Below are positions 40,596 through 50,531 of a stretch of 64,000 nucleotides of DNA, in pieces. Below the pieces are notes generated by a model. The model was not told the origin of the DNA. It saw nothing but the letters and a program-made list of their open reading frames with translations, and did no database searches. This DNA is from UBA6109 sp964506465. Lineage in GTDB: Bacteria; Desulfobacterota; Syntrophia; Syntrophales; UBA6109. The first letter of the stretch is position 1. Each line of letters opens with the position of its first letter. The position numbers and the translations under genes were made by a program. The stretch covers positions 62,001 to 126,000 of the forward strand of contig CAZDLM010000002.1 in NCBI GenBank assembly GCA_964506465.1. The letters run 5' to 3'.

Positions 40596-41291
40596 ATGAA
40601 TCGCATCGTTATCGTGACCGGATCGACACGAGGGATCGGCTACGCCACGGCGGCCGAGTTTTTGAAACACGGGGACCGCGTTGTCGTCTTGTGCCGTCAC
40701 CGCAATCACGTCGAGAAGGCCCTGAAGGAGCTGACGGCTTCCGGCAAGAAGGAAGACGTCCTGGGTCTGGTCGCCGATATTCGGAAGCCCAAAGACGTCG
40801 GAAGAATCGTCGATCAGGTCCTGGAGCATTTCGGCCGGATCGATGTCCTCGTCAACAACGCCGGCGTTGCCGTTTACAAACCGATCGAGGAGACGACGGA
40901 CGACGATTGGGACCGGATTCTCGACACCAATCTCAAGGGCACATTCCTGTTCCTCCGGCGGGTGCTCCCGGTGATGCGCAAACAGCGAAAAGGGATCATC
41001 GTCAACATCTCGTCCGGACTCGGCGTTGAGGGGATGGCCGGTTTCTCGGCCTACTGCGCATCGAAATTCGGCGTCGTGGGGCTGACGAAGGTGATCGCCG
41101 ACGAGGTGGATCTCCCCGGGATCAAGGTCTACGCGGTGCTTCCCGGCGCTGTGGACACGACGCTCGTCGCCGGCAGCGGCCTCGAAATGGATCCCGCCGA
41201 CCTGCTGAAGCCCGAATACCTGGCCCGCCGCATCTTCGCCGTCGCCGAAGGGAAAGCCTCTTCCGGCTCTCTGGTCGAAGTCTATTCCTGA
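40596..41291 (+). CDS. short-chain dehydrogenase/reductase (SDR)
   Basis: 231 residues from the ATG at 40596 (GGGGGGA site; an upstream GTG at 40527 lies inside the RNA element). Classical SDR: cofactor motif TGSTRGIG, NNAG, catalytic Ser in NISSG and YCASK. LCRHRN after the second strand suggests NADP preference. Substrate unknown. Its last ten bases overlap the convergent RND transporter gene. Confidence 0.9.
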   Translation: MNRIVIVTGSTRGIGYATAAEFLKHGDRVVVLCRHRNHVEKALKELTASGKKEDVLGLVADIRKPKDVGRIVDQVLEHFGRIDVLVNNAGVAVYKPIEETTDDDWDRILDTNLKGTFLFLRRVLPVMRKQRKGIIVNISSGLGVEGMAGFSAYCASKFGVVGLTKVIADEVDLPGIKVYAVLPGAVDTTLVAGSGLEMDPADLLKPEYLARRIFAVAEGKASSGSLVEVYS

Positions 41292-44200
41292 GGGCTGGCC
41301 CGGCGTTCGGCCGGCGCTCTCTTCCCCGCGCGGTCCGCGGCCAGCAGTTGATACATGGCCGGCACGACGAAGAGGGTGAAGAGCGTCCCGATTGCAATGC
41401 CGGCCATGATGACCAGCCCCATGTTGTAGCGCCCCTCCGCCCCGGCCCCCGAAGCCGTGACCAGGGGCAGGACCCCCAGCACCATCGCCGCCGTCGTCAT
41501 CAGGATCGGCCGCAGGCGGATGCTTGCCGCCGCTTCGATGGCCTCCTGCTTTGCGACCCCTTCATTCTGCAGATCGTTGGCGAACCGGACGATCAGGATG
41601 CCGTGCTTGCTGATGAGGCCGATGAGGGTGACAAGCCCGACGTCGGTATAGATGTTGAGGCTCGCGCCGCCGATGCCCAGATAGATGAAGATCATCGCCC
41701 CGCAGATGGACATGGGCACGCTGATGAGGACGATGAAGGGGTCGCGGAAGCTCTCGAACAGGGCCGCCAGGGTCAGGAAGATGATGATGAGCGCAAAGAA
41801 GAACGTCACCAGCAGGGCCTGCGATTCCGTAACGAACTGCCGCGACTGGCCCGCGTAATCGACGTTGTAGCCCTGCGGGAGAATTTCCTTCGATATCCTG
41901 TTGAGACCCTCCAGGGCTTCGCCGAGCGTCACGCCGGGGGCCGGAACGGCCGAGATCTTGGCGGCGTTGAGCTGCTGGAAGTGGTTCAGGGCCTCCGGCA
42001 CCACCGACGTCTTGAGGCGCACGATGGTGGACAGGGGGACCGACGCCCCGCTCGCCGTTCGGAAGGTGTAATCCGGCAGTTGCGACGCGTTCAGCCGGCT
42101 CTGCTGCATCACCTGAGGAATCACCTTGTAGGAACGTCCGGCGAGGTCGAAATAGTTGATGTATCCTCCGCCCAGCATGGACGCCAGGGCGGAGCCCACA
42201 TCGCGGAGGCTCAGCCCCAACTGCGCCGTCTTCTCCCGGTCGATTTCCAGGACCACCTGCGGCCGGTCGATCTTCAGGTCGCAGTCCGCATAGGCGAAGA
42301 GGCCGCTTTTCACGGCCCGCTCCAGCAGGGCCTGCGACACCTCGTTGAGGCGGTCGAAGCCCTCCGTCGTGCAGACCAGGAACTGCACGGGCAGTCCGGT
42401 GGAGCCGGGGAGGGGCGGCCGCAGAAACGACACGACCTGCGCCCCCGAAATCCCGCCGAGGCGCCTCTGGATCTCCGGGTTCAGTTCCATGGTCGTCCGC
42501 TTCCGTTCATCCCAGGGTTTCAATACCATGCCCGCGACGCCCGAGTTGAGGCCGCTGATGCCGTCGAGCTGGAAGATGTGTCCCGTCTCCGGATAGCTCC
42601 GGAAGAGTTCGAAGACCTGCCGGCTGTTGAGCTGCGTCTGCTCCAGCGTCGCGTTGGGCGCGGTCGTGATCAGGGAGATGATGATCCCCTGGTCCTCCTG
42701 CGGCGCCAGCTCGTTCTTCGCACCGACGAAGAGAAAATAGTTGCTCCCGAGGATGATAACGGCAAAAACGAGCGCCGCCGGCAGATTGCCGAGGACGCCG
42801 CGGAGCATCTTTGCATAGCGCTGGCGGATCTGCTCGAAGCGGTCGTTGACGAACATCTCGAAACGGTTGTGGACGCCCTCGCGGGCCCCCTTGAGGAAGC
42901 GCGAGCACATCATCGGCGAGAGCGTCAATGCGACCACGGCCGAGACGGCGACCGCGCCGGCGAGGGTATAGGCGAATTCCTTGAAAAGCGCGCCCGTGAG
43001 GCCGCCCATGAAACCGATCGGAACATAGACGGCGACCAGCACCACCGAGATGGCGATGATCGGCTGCGCCAGTTCCCGGGCGCCCTCGATCGCCGCGTCC
43101 AGCGGCGGCAGGCCGCCTTCCATGTGGCGGTGCGTGTTCTCGACGACGATGATCGCGTCGTCGACGACGAGTCCGATCGCGAGCACCAGGGCGAGCAGCG
43201 TCAGCAGGTTGATCGTGTACCCGAAGACGAACATGATGAAGAAGGCCCCGATGAGCGACAGCGGCATGGCGATCGTCGGGATGACCACCGAACGGAAGGA
43301 GGCCAGGAAAAGGAAGATCACCAGCGTGACGATGACCAGCGCCTCCACCAGCGTCTGGCTCACCTCCCGGATCGAACTGTTCACGTACTTTGTGGCATCG
43401 TAGACGATCCGCCCCTCCAGCCCCTCGGGCAGTTGCGCTTCGATCGGCGGGAAGGCCTTGCGCACGCTGTCGATCACCGTGAGGAGATTCGCGCTGGGCG
43501 CCACCCGGATGCCGATATAGGTAGCGCGGTTCCCGTCGAAGGCGACCGCCATGTCGTAGTCTTCGGCGCCGAGCAGGACATTGGCCACATCTCCGAGCCG
43601 GACGACGGCGCCGTCTTTCGCTTTGATGATGAGGTCGCGGAACTCGTCGGCCGAATGGAGCGTCGTATCGGCCTGCAGGTTCACGGTGACCATCTGACCC
43701 TGGGTCCGCCCGATGGCGGAGATATAGTCGTTGTTGGCCAGCGCCGTCCTCACATCCGTGCCGGTCAGGCCGTAGGCGCTCATCTTCTCGGGATCGAGCC
43801 ACGCGCGCAGCGCGAAACGCCGCGAACCGAGGACTTCCGCAGTCTGCACGCCTTCGATGGCCTGCAGCTTCGGCTGCACCGCCCGGATCAGGTAGTCGGT
43901 AATCCGGTTGCTCGTCATGACCTTGCTGTAGAATCCGATGTACATCGACATGATCGTTTCGCCGATCGCGACCGTGATGACGGGCTGCTGGGAATCCGTC
44001 GGAAGCTGGTTCAGGACGGCATTGACCTTGGTATTGATCTCCGTAAGGGCGCTGTTCGGATCGTAGTTGAGGCGGAGAAAGGCCTGGATGACGCTCGAAT
44101 TCTGCGTGCTGGTCGAGACGAGATAATCGATTCCGTTGGCCTGGGCGATGGAGTTCTCCAGCGGCGTCGTGATGAAGCCGGCGATGACGGACGGATCGGC

Positions 44201-44359
44201 GCCCGTATAGACGGTTGTCACCGTCACCACGGCGTTCTGGGTAAAGGGGAATTCGCGCACCGCCAGGAGTTCGATGGAGCGGATCCCCAGGACGATGATG
44301 AACAGGTTGATCACGATGGCCAGGACGGGGCGCCGTATGAAGAGATCGGTGAAATGCAT
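41282..44359 (-). CDS. RND multidrug efflux transporter (inner membrane pump)
   Basis: 1025 residues, the normal HAE1 length with twelve transmembrane helices and two large periplasmic loops. N-terminus FTDLFIRRPVLAIVINLFIIVLG, the paired Asp of the proton relay in GLVVDDAIIVVEN, and the later MSICGAMIF are family marks. It exchanges protons for drugs or other amphiphiles and works with the membrane fusion protein and outer membrane channel encoded upstream. The gap to the fusion protein gene is 16 bases. Confidence 0.94.
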   Translation of the reverse strand: MHFTDLFIRRPVLAIVINLFIIVLGIRSIELLAVREFPFTQNAVVTVTTVYTGADPSVIAGFITTPLENSIAQANGIDYLVSTSTQNSSVIQAFLRLNYDPNSALTEINTKVNAVLNQLPTDSQQPVITVAIGETIMSMYIGFYSKVMTSNRITDYLIRAVQPKLQAIEGVQTAEVLGSRRFALRAWLDPEKMSAYGLTGTDVRTALANNDYISAIGRTQGQMVTVNLQADTTLHSADEFRDLIIKAKDGAVVRLGDVANVLLGAEDYDMAVAFDGNRATYIGIRVAPSANLLTVIDSVRKAFPPIEAQLPEGLEGRIVYDATKYVNSSIREVSQTLVEALVIVTLVIFLFLASFRSVVIPTIAMPLSLIGAFFIMFVFGYTINLLTLLALVLAIGLVVDDAIIVVENTHRHMEGGLPPLDAAIEGARELAQPIIAISVVLVAVYVPIGFMGGLTGALFKEFAYTLAGAVAVSAVVALTLSPMMCSRFLKGAREGVHNRFEMFVNDRFEQIRQRYAKMLRGVLGNLPAALVFAVIILGSNYFLFVGAKNELAPQEDQGIIISLITTAPNATLEQTQLNSRQVFELFRSYPETGHIFQLDGISGLNSGVAGMVLKPWDERKRTTMELNPEIQRRLGGISGAQVVSFLRPPLPGSTGLPVQFLVCTTEGFDRLNEVSQALLERAVKSGLFAYADCDLKIDRPQVVLEIDREKTAQLGLSLRDVGSALASMLGGGYINYFDLAGRSYKVIPQVMQQSRLNASQLPDYTFRTASGASVPLSTIVRLKTSVVPEALNHFQQLNAAKISAVPAPGVTLGEALEGLNRISKEILPQGYNVDYAGQSRQFVTESQALLVTFFFALIIIFLTLAALFESFRDPFIVLISVPMSICGAMIFIYLGIGGASLNIYTDVGLVTLIGLISKHGILIVRFANDLQNEGVAKQEAIEAAASIRLRPILMTTAAMVLGVLPLVTASGAGAEGRYNMGLVIMAGIAIGTLFTLFVVPAMYQLLAADRAGKRAPAERRASPQE

Positions 44360-44375
44360 AGGGTTTCCTTGCGCC

Positions 44376-45530
44376 TTACTGGTCCACCGGTTTGGGGGCG
44401 GCGTCGTTTGCAGGCTGAACCTTGTTGTCGATGATCACCTCGCTGCCCGGCTTGAGCTTGAGCTGGCCGCTCGTGACCACGGTGTCGTCCTTTCCGATGC
44501 CGCTCAGAACGGCGACCTGGTCGCCGCGGGTCGGTCCGGCGGTCACGAACACTTGCCGGACCGTCAGGACCGGCTTGCCGTCGGCGCCTTTGCCGCTCTC
44601 CTGAACAACGAAGACGGTCTCCCCGTAGGAATTGTAGCTGATGGCCGTCTGGGGCAGCGTCAGGTAGTCTCTGGCGGCCCCGACGCGGACGCTGACGGAC
44701 GCGAACATTCCCGGCAGCAGTTGCCGCCCGGGGTTGGGAAGGGTCGCCTCCACGGCGACGTTGCGCGTATCCGTTTCCACCTTCGGATTGATCGTGCTGA
44801 TCCGGCCGCCGAAGCTCCGCCCCGGATATGCATCCGTCGTGGCGGCAACCGCCTGCCCCGGAGAAATCCTCGCCAGTTCCTGCTGGGGCAGGAAGAAATC
44901 GATGTACAGGGTGTCAAGGGATTGGAGGGTGACGATCCCGTCCCCGGCCTTGATATACTGCCCCGGATTGACGGCACTGACTCCCAGCCGCCCGGCAAAG
45001 GGGGCGCGGATCGTCTTCTTTTCGACGATTGCCGCCTGCTGGGCGACTTGTGCCCTCCTGCCCTTGAGATCTGCGGCATCGGCGTCGAGGGTCGCCTGGC
45101 TGACGGCCTGCACGTCAGCCTGCTTCCGATCCCGGTCATAGACGACCTGCGCCAGCTCCGCCGCCGCTTCAAGGGAACGGAGCTGGGCAATGTCCGCATC
45201 CGCGTTGAGCTGCACCAGCGCCTGCCCCGCCTTGACCTCTTCGCCCGGACGGAAATGCACCCGGCTCACAAGACCGTCCACTTCGCTGGTCACCTCGACG
45301 CCCTTCACGGCCCGAAGGGTGCCGACGGCCTTCAGTTCGGACCGCCAGGAGAGCGTCTCGGCCTTGCGTGCCGTGACGGTGACGGCCGGCGGTTTCATGG
45401 AAGCCATGGATTGGCGGATCATCCGGGCCTGGAAGGCCTTGTAGCCGAAGATGCCGCCGAATACGAGGCCCACGACAGCGAGCATGAGGATCATGCCGAG
45501 GACCTTCTTTCCGCTGATTTTCCAGTTCAT
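44376..45530 (-). CDS. RND efflux membrane fusion protein (periplasmic adaptor)
   Basis: 384 residues. N-terminal transmembrane anchor at about 10-32. The lipoyl halves are VDGLVSRVHFRPGEEVKAGQALVQL and APFAGRLGVSAVNPGQYI, flanking a coiled hairpin with QADVQAVSQATLDADAADLKG. Beta-barrel and membrane-proximal domains follow. Connects the RND pump to the outer membrane channel. ATG at 45530 overlaps the stop of the channel gene (ATGA), so the three genes form a coupled operon. Confidence 0.92.
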   Translation of the reverse strand: MNWKISGKKVLGMILMLAVVGLVFGGIFGYKAFQARMIRQSMASMKPPAVTVTARKAETLSWRSELKAVGTLRAVKGVEVTSEVDGLVSRVHFRPGEEVKAGQALVQLNADADIAQLRSLEAAAELAQVVYDRDRKQADVQAVSQATLDADAADLKGRRAQVAQQAAIVEKKTIRAPFAGRLGVSAVNPGQYIKAGDGIVTLQSLDTLYIDFFLPQQELARISPGQAVAATTDAYPGRSFGGRISTINPKVETDTRNVAVEATLPNPGRQLLPGMFASVSVRVGAARDYLTLPQTAISYNSYGETVFVVQESGKGADGKPVLTVRQVFVTAGPTRGDQVAVLSGIGKDDTVVTSGQLKLKPGSEVIIDNKVQPANDAAPKPVDQ

Positions 45531-47065
45531 CTTCCCTGCTCCTTGGCGGCTTTGCCGACTGCGGCCCCGTCCGTCGCCGGCCGGTTCCACCACCCGCCCC
45601 CCATCGCCTGGAAGAGCGCGGCCGTGTCGGCAAAACGCGCCGCCTGCGCGCGGACCAGCCCGATCCGCGCCGCCTGTTGCTGACTCTGCGCATTGAGCAG
45701 CGAGAGATAACTCACCGCACCCAGTTCGAATTGCGCGCGGGTGAGATCGAGGGCGTCCTGCGCCGTCCGGTCGGCCTCCGCCTGCGCCGCAAGCGCGCGC
45801 GCATCCGCCTCCAGCGCGCGCAGCACATCCGCGACGTCCCGGAAGGACTCCAGAACCGTCTCCCGGTACTGCGCCACGGCCTGATCGTATACGGCGATGG
45901 CGGCGCGGCGCTGCGCCGTCAGGGTTCCGCCGCGAAAAACAGGCTGCAGAAGTCCTGCACCGAAATTCCAAAGGGTGGACGAACTGTCGAAGAGTCCGCC
46001 GACCGTATCGGCGGCAGTTCCGAAGCGGCCCGTCAGCGTGATCTGCGGGTAGAGGTTGGCCGTCGCCGCACCCACCCCGGCGCTCGCGGCATGGAGCAGC
46101 GCCTCCGCGGCCCGGATATCGGGACGTTGGCGCACCAGGGAAGACGGCAGGCTGACCGGCAGCCGCTCGGGCAGGATCATCTCGTCGAGCTCAAATGCGG
46201 GCAGTGCGGCCTCGCCGGGGAACCGGCCGACCAGCACGGCCAACTGATGGCGCGTCTGCTCCAGGTCCCTTTCCAGAGGCGGCAGGGTCGCCCGAGTCTG
46301 CGCCACCTGCGTCTGCTGCGCCAGGAGATCGGAGCGGGATGCGCCTCCGAGCCGAAGACGGAGGCCGACCAGTTCGAGCTGTTTTTCCTGCGCCGCGAGA
46401 ATTTCACGGGTCGCCCGGATCTGCGACCGCAGGGATGCCTCCTTCACCGCCGTCGTGACCACGTTGGCGGTGAGCGCGATATGGGCGCCCTCCAGTTGAA
46501 ATTGCCGGTATTCGATCTCGGATTCGAGGGCCTCCAGGCGGCGTCGCGTGCCGCCGAAGAGATCGAGGGAATAGGAGACGCTCACCGACGCGTTGAAAAG
46601 ATTGAAGGCGCCCCTGTCGGCGTCTGGCTGTCCGAGCGAAGCCCCCGAGATCTTCTGGCGTGAGGCTGACGTCTCGGCATCCACGCTCGGGAAGAGCGCA
46701 CCGAATTGAGCGCTGCGGTTTTCCTGGGCCTCGCGGATGCGCGCCTGTGCAAGTGCCAGGGTCGGGCTCCCGGCGAGGGCCTCGCGGATCAGTTTGTCGA
46801 GGGAGGGGGAAGAAAACAGCGTCCACCATTCCGCGGGGATGTCCTGTCCGGAAACGAATCGCTGCGAAGCACCTGCCGCGACCGCCGCGGCAGCCGTTTC
46901 CGCGGGCAGCGGCGTCGGAGTGTAGACTCCGGTGGCCGGAGGGGCGGGAGAATGGAAATCGGGACCGACGGCCGCGCATCCGGTGAGCACGATGGCCGCG
47001 GTCACGGCCGCGAAGATCGTTCGCAATGATGCAGGAAGTTTCACCGTTGTATGCTGACCTCTCAC
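45527..47065 (-). CDS. RND efflux outer membrane factor lipoprotein (NodT/OprM family)
   Basis: 512 residues from GTG at 47065; a second GTG at 47044 gives a neater signal peptide. Lipobox VLTGC. The two OEP repeats each have long helices, for example NSAQFGALFPSVDAE-type and ATANLYPQITLTG, and ends FQAMGGGWW. Forms the trimeric exit duct. First gene of the channel-adaptor-pump operon. No TetR-type regulator lies next to it. Confidence 0.9.
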   Translation of the reverse strand: MRGQHTTVKLPASLRTIFAAVTAAIVLTGCAAVGPDFHSPAPPATGVYTPTPLPAETAAAAVAAGASQRFVSGQDIPAEWWTLFSSPSLDKLIREALAGSPTLALAQARIREAQENRSAQFGALFPSVDAETSASRQKISGASLGQPDADRGAFNLFNASVSVSYSLDLFGGTRRRLEALESEIEYRQFQLEGAHIALTANVVTTAVKEASLRSQIRATREILAAQEKQLELVGLRLRLGGASRSDLLAQQTQVAQTRATLPPLERDLEQTRHQLAVLVGRFPGEAALPAFELDEMILPERLPVSLPSSLVRQRPDIRAAEALLHAASAGVGAATANLYPQITLTGRFGTAADTVGGLFDSSSTLWNFGAGLLQPVFRGGTLTAQRRAAIAVYDQAVAQYRETVLESFRDVADVLRALEADARALAAQAEADRTAQDALDLTRAQFELGAVSYLSLLNAQSQQQAARIGLVRAQAARFADTAALFQAMGGGWWNRPATDGAAVGKAAKEQGR

Positions 47066-47553
47066 CCGTCGACTTTGACGGAGACTGCCCGGATTCTTGC
47101 CGGATCTTCCGATTGGGCCACACGGGACCTAGCCGCCCTTCTAAAGGTAATTCACCTTGACGGACGCGACAACGGGCGAACATCTATGAATTGTTGGCGG
47201 GGTGCACCTATGGACATCCCGGCGGGGAAAGGAGTCTTTTCGCCGTCTGCCGGCGGCGGTGCACGCGGGCGCTCCGCCGAGTGCGGGACGGAATATCGCA
47301 GCCGCCGCGGGACCGGCGGGAAGACAAGAACCGTCCGGCGTCTTTCTCCGCCCGGACGGCTTCCCTCCTGACCGGACCGGTTTCCTGACGCTTTTCAAGA
47401 TTACACCGGTAGTCTTTCCTCACCAATTTTCCTCCATTCAAACCTCATTGATAAAACGCCCTCCGCGCCCTACATTTTTAGAAAAGCCGGCAATCCCTGA
47501 TTCCATGCGGGTTCGGAAGCCGGTCTTCAAACAAGGCGGAAAGGAGAATGGCG
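47066..47553. promoter_or_regulatory. divergent promoter region of the efflux operon and the porin gene
   Basis: 488 bases, no gene. It holds the porin promoter at 47448. A weak TTGACG lies near 47157. No repeat or operator that I can support. Confidence 0.4.
47448..47476 (+). promoter_or_regulatory. sigma70-like promoter of the porin gene
   Basis: TTGATA (47448-47453), 17 bases, TACATT (47471-47476). Five and four of six matches; start near 47483 gives a 70-base leader. Confidence 0.5.
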
Positions 47554-48837
47554 ATGTTTCGGCGAAAGAGCTTTTGCGCGCTCATGCTGGCGATGGCGTT
47601 TCTGCTCGTCTTGGGCGGTCTGAGTCCTCTGCAGTCGGCGGAGTCGGACATGTCGCGTCTGATCAATCTGCTGAAGAGCAAGAACATCCTGACCCAGCAG
47701 GAGGCGGACTCCTTGATGACCGAGCTGAACGCCACCAAGCAGAAGGAACGCGAGCAAGTGAAGACGGCGGTGAAGGAGGAGGTGAAAGAGGCGGCCGGCA
47801 AGGGCGAATTCCTGCCGCCGGCACTGAAGGGCTTCAAGTTCGGCACGACCATCTATGGGGAGTGGAACAACAAGACGACGGACAACGTCGGTTCCACGAA
47901 TTCATTCAACCTGAACCGGGCCTATCTCACCCTGACCAAGGACGTGAATGACTGGCTGGCGATGAATGTCACGGCCGATCTCTTCACGTCCGTCGATGCG
48001 GACGACAACCGGAACGGCCTGGAGTTGCGGCTGAAATACGCCTATGCCAACCTGAATCTCTTCGGTACGGCAACCCAGCTCGGCATGATTCCCACCCCCT
48101 CCGACGCCTACGATTCCGCCATCTGGCCCTATCGCGCGCAGGGACCGAATTTCTTCGACGGCCAGGGGATCCTATCCACCTCCGACCTCGGCGCTTCGAT
48201 CCAGGGCCCCATCGGCGGTTATCTGGATGAGAGTTACCTGAAGTACGCATCCAAGCAGTTTGCCGGCAAATGGGGCGGATACTTCGTCGGCATTTACAAC
48301 GGTCCGGGCTACACCAATACGGAGAACAACAACAACAAGGTCGTGTCCGGACTGGCCTATGTCCGCCCGTTCCCCACAATGCCCACTCTGCGGGGGCTGC
48401 AGTTGGCCTACACGGGATCCTATGGAAAGAGCAACACGACCTTCGCCGCCGGCTCCGGCGTCGTCACGGACTATCCCGATTTCCGGGCCAACATCGCCCA
48501 GGCGTCCTTCCAGCATGAGTACTTCACGGTCATGGGTCAATACTATTGGGGGAAGGGAATGGCGACTTCGTCCGAGGAGAATGACCGCAAGGGTTATCTG
48601 GTGGATGCCTTTATGCGCATTCCGACATTGGAAAAGCTCAGGGTGTTCGGAAAGTACTCTTTCTACGATCCCAATACGGACCGGTCCAACGGCTACAAGA
48701 CGTATGTCGCCGGCCTGTCCTACGACGTGTCTTCGGAGTTCATGCCGTTCGTTGCCTTTGAGCAGCGGATCTTCGACTCGGCCGCCGGAGGAAACGACTA
48801 TGACAAGTATCAGGTCGGCTTTCAGTTGAAATTCTAG
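47554..48837 (+). CDS. outer membrane porin (OprP/phosphate-selective porin-like)
   Basis: 427 residues. The start is set at 47554, not the ATG at 47548, because AAGGAG would be only one base from 47548 and seven from 47554. A signal peptide (about 30 residues) precedes a short coiled coil (SRLINLLKSKNILTQQEADSL), then a beta-barrel with alternating aromatic strands ending YDKYQVGFQLKF with the terminal Phe. Coiled-coil plus barrel is typical of OprP-like porins of this group. Substrate not inferred. Confidence 0.85.
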   Translation: MFRRKSFCALMLAMAFLLVLGGLSPLQSAESDMSRLINLLKSKNILTQQEADSLMTELNATKQKEREQVKTAVKEEVKEAAGKGEFLPPALKGFKFGTTIYGEWNNKTTDNVGSTNSFNLNRAYLTLTKDVNDWLAMNVTADLFTSVDADDNRNGLELRLKYAYANLNLFGTATQLGMIPTPSDAYDSAIWPYRAQGPNFFDGQGILSTSDLGASIQGPIGGYLDESYLKYASKQFAGKWGGYFVGIYNGPGYTNTENNNNKVVSGLAYVRPFPTMPTLRGLQLAYTGSYGKSNTTFAAGSGVVTDYPDFRANIAQASFQHEYFTVMGQYYWGKGMATSSEENDRKGYLVDAFMRIPTLEKLRVFGKYSFYDPNTDRSNGYKTYVAGLSYDVSSEFMPFVAFEQRIFDSAAGGNDYDKYQVGFQLKF

Positions 48838-49003
48838 GGTCCCCTATGCCCCTCCCCAGCGACGGAGCCCGATTTGTCGGGACCGCCGCTGCCCCCCGGC
48901 GGGGTCTCCGCGAAGAGGCCCCGCTGCAAGGGGGAGGCGAGCTCGTTCGGGGCATGTTCCGCTTCCGGCCTTTCCCGGAAGCGCTCTGCAAACGGAGGTT
49001 CTT

Positions 49004-50443
49004 ATGTCGATATCCATCCGCCGCGGCGGGCTGTGCCGTCTCCTTTCCCGGACATTATGGCTGGGGGCGCTGCTCCTGTCCTTCCATGCTTCTCCCGCCC
49101 TCGCGGCGGAGAGGACGCAGAACTTCGATCTCAGCACGGCCATCGTGCAGGTGGCGAAGCAGGTCATCCCCTCCGTGGCGCATGTCGAAGTGACGGAGAG
49201 CCGGGAGGTGGCCAACCCCCTGCTGCCCTTCGCGGATGACCCGCTTTTCCGGCGCTTCTTCAACGTTCCGCAGATGCCGAAGAAATTCAAACGTGAGACG
49301 AAGGGCCTCGGGACGGGCATCATCATCGACGTCCAGGGCCACATCGTGACCAATCACCACGTGGCGGGCGGGGCGACCAAGATCGAAGTGGTGCTTTCCA
49401 ACGGAGACCGGTATCCCGCCAAACTTGTCGGCACGGATCCGAAAACCGATCTGGCCGTGATCAAGATTTCCGCAAAGGGTCCCGTGCCCTACGCGACCTT
49501 CGGAGATTCGGACAAGGTCGAGGTGGGCGAGTGGGTCGTGGCGATCGGGCATCCTCGCGGTCTGGACCAGACCGTCACCCAGGGGATCATCAGCGCGAAG
49601 CATCGCGCCGGAATCGCGGATCCCGGCAGTTATCAGGATTTCCTGCAGACCGATGCCGCGATCAATCCCGGGAACAGCGGCGGCCCGCTGCTGAATCTGC
49701 GTGGAGAAGTCATCGGGGTCAACGCCGTGATCGTCTCCCAATCGGGAGGCTTCGAGGGGATCGGCTTCACCATCCCCAGCAACATGGCCCTCTACGTCTC
49801 CAAGGCGCTGATCGCCCATGGGAAGGTGGTCCGCGGCTGGGCGGGCGTCAGCATCCAGGATTTGACTCCGGAGCTTGCCAAGACCGCCCGCGCCGAATCC
49901 GTGAAGGGCGTTTACATTGCCGAAGTGGTCAAGGGTGGACCGGCGGAGAAGGCGGGGATCCGGAAGGGCGACGTGCTGACCGCCTACGGGGGAAAGGACA
50001 TTGCCGACTCCGTCGCCCTGCGGAACGCCGTCGCGGCGACGCCGGTCGGACAGGACATGAAGGCAGCAATTCTGCGCGACGGGAAGAAAATGGAACTGAC
50101 GATCCGGATCGAGAATCTCGAAATGATGGCGAAGGCCCTGGCCGCCGATATCAAGGAACGCCTCGGCGTGGAAGTGAGGGCCGTATCGCTCGCAGAGGCG
50201 AAGAAGTACAATCTCGACGACAGGCAGGGCGTGGTCATCACCGCCCTGCAGGCGCCGGGATCCCTGGGCGACGCGGGGTTCGAGGTGGGAGATATCATCC
50301 TGGGCATCAACAATCAGCCGATCACCGATCTGGATACCTTCGTCCAGCTCGCAAGCGCGCTGAAACCGAATTCGAAGATCATCCTTCTGGCACTCGATCA
50401 CCGGACCGGGAACATGGGGAACGTCGAGGTGTCGGTCAAATGA
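49004..50443 (+). CDS. HtrA/DegP-type periplasmic serine protease
   Basis: 479 residues, with GGAGG before the ATG. Signal peptide of about 34 residues. The trypsin-like domain has the triad His (TNHHV), Asp (KTDLAVI) and Ser (GNSGGP). Two PDZ domains follow, at about 280-365 and 385-475 (GGPAEKAGIRKGDVL, GDAGFEVGDIILGI). Degrades or refolds misfolded envelope proteins. Probably first gene of a run with the M16 peptidase gene 88 bases on. Confidence 0.94.
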   Translation: MSISIRRGGLCRLLSRTLWLGALLLSFHASPALAAERTQNFDLSTAIVQVAKQVIPSVAHVEVTESREVANPLLPFADDPLFRRFFNVPQMPKKFKRETKGLGTGIIIDVQGHIVTNHHVAGGATKIEVVLSNGDRYPAKLVGTDPKTDLAVIKISAKGPVPYATFGDSDKVEVGEWVVAIGHPRGLDQTVTQGIISAKHRAGIADPGSYQDFLQTDAAINPGNSGGPLLNLRGEVIGVNAVIVSQSGGFEGIGFTIPSNMALYVSKALIAHGKVVRGWAGVSIQDLTPELAKTARAESVKGVYIAEVVKGGPAEKAGIRKGDVLTAYGGKDIADSVALRNAVAATPVGQDMKAAILRDGKKMELTIRIENLEMMAKALAADIKERLGVEVRAVSLAEAKKYNLDDRQGVVITALQAPGSLGDAGFEVGDIILGINNQPITDLDTFVQLASALKPNSKIILLALDHRTGNMGNVEVSVK

Positions 50444-50531
50444 CCGGCCGGCGGACCGGGATAGAGGGTGATGCGGGCGGCAGACCGCCTCGTGCGACGG
50501 CTGCCCCTGCGCTCATCGCTTGCGGGGCGTC

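Noticed and set aside
41348..44434. Thousand-codon open frame on the plus strand opposite the RND pump
   Set aside because: It is antisense to a clear RND transporter. Its product is D/R/H-rich with no fold or motif, as expected from the reverse of a GC-rich gene.
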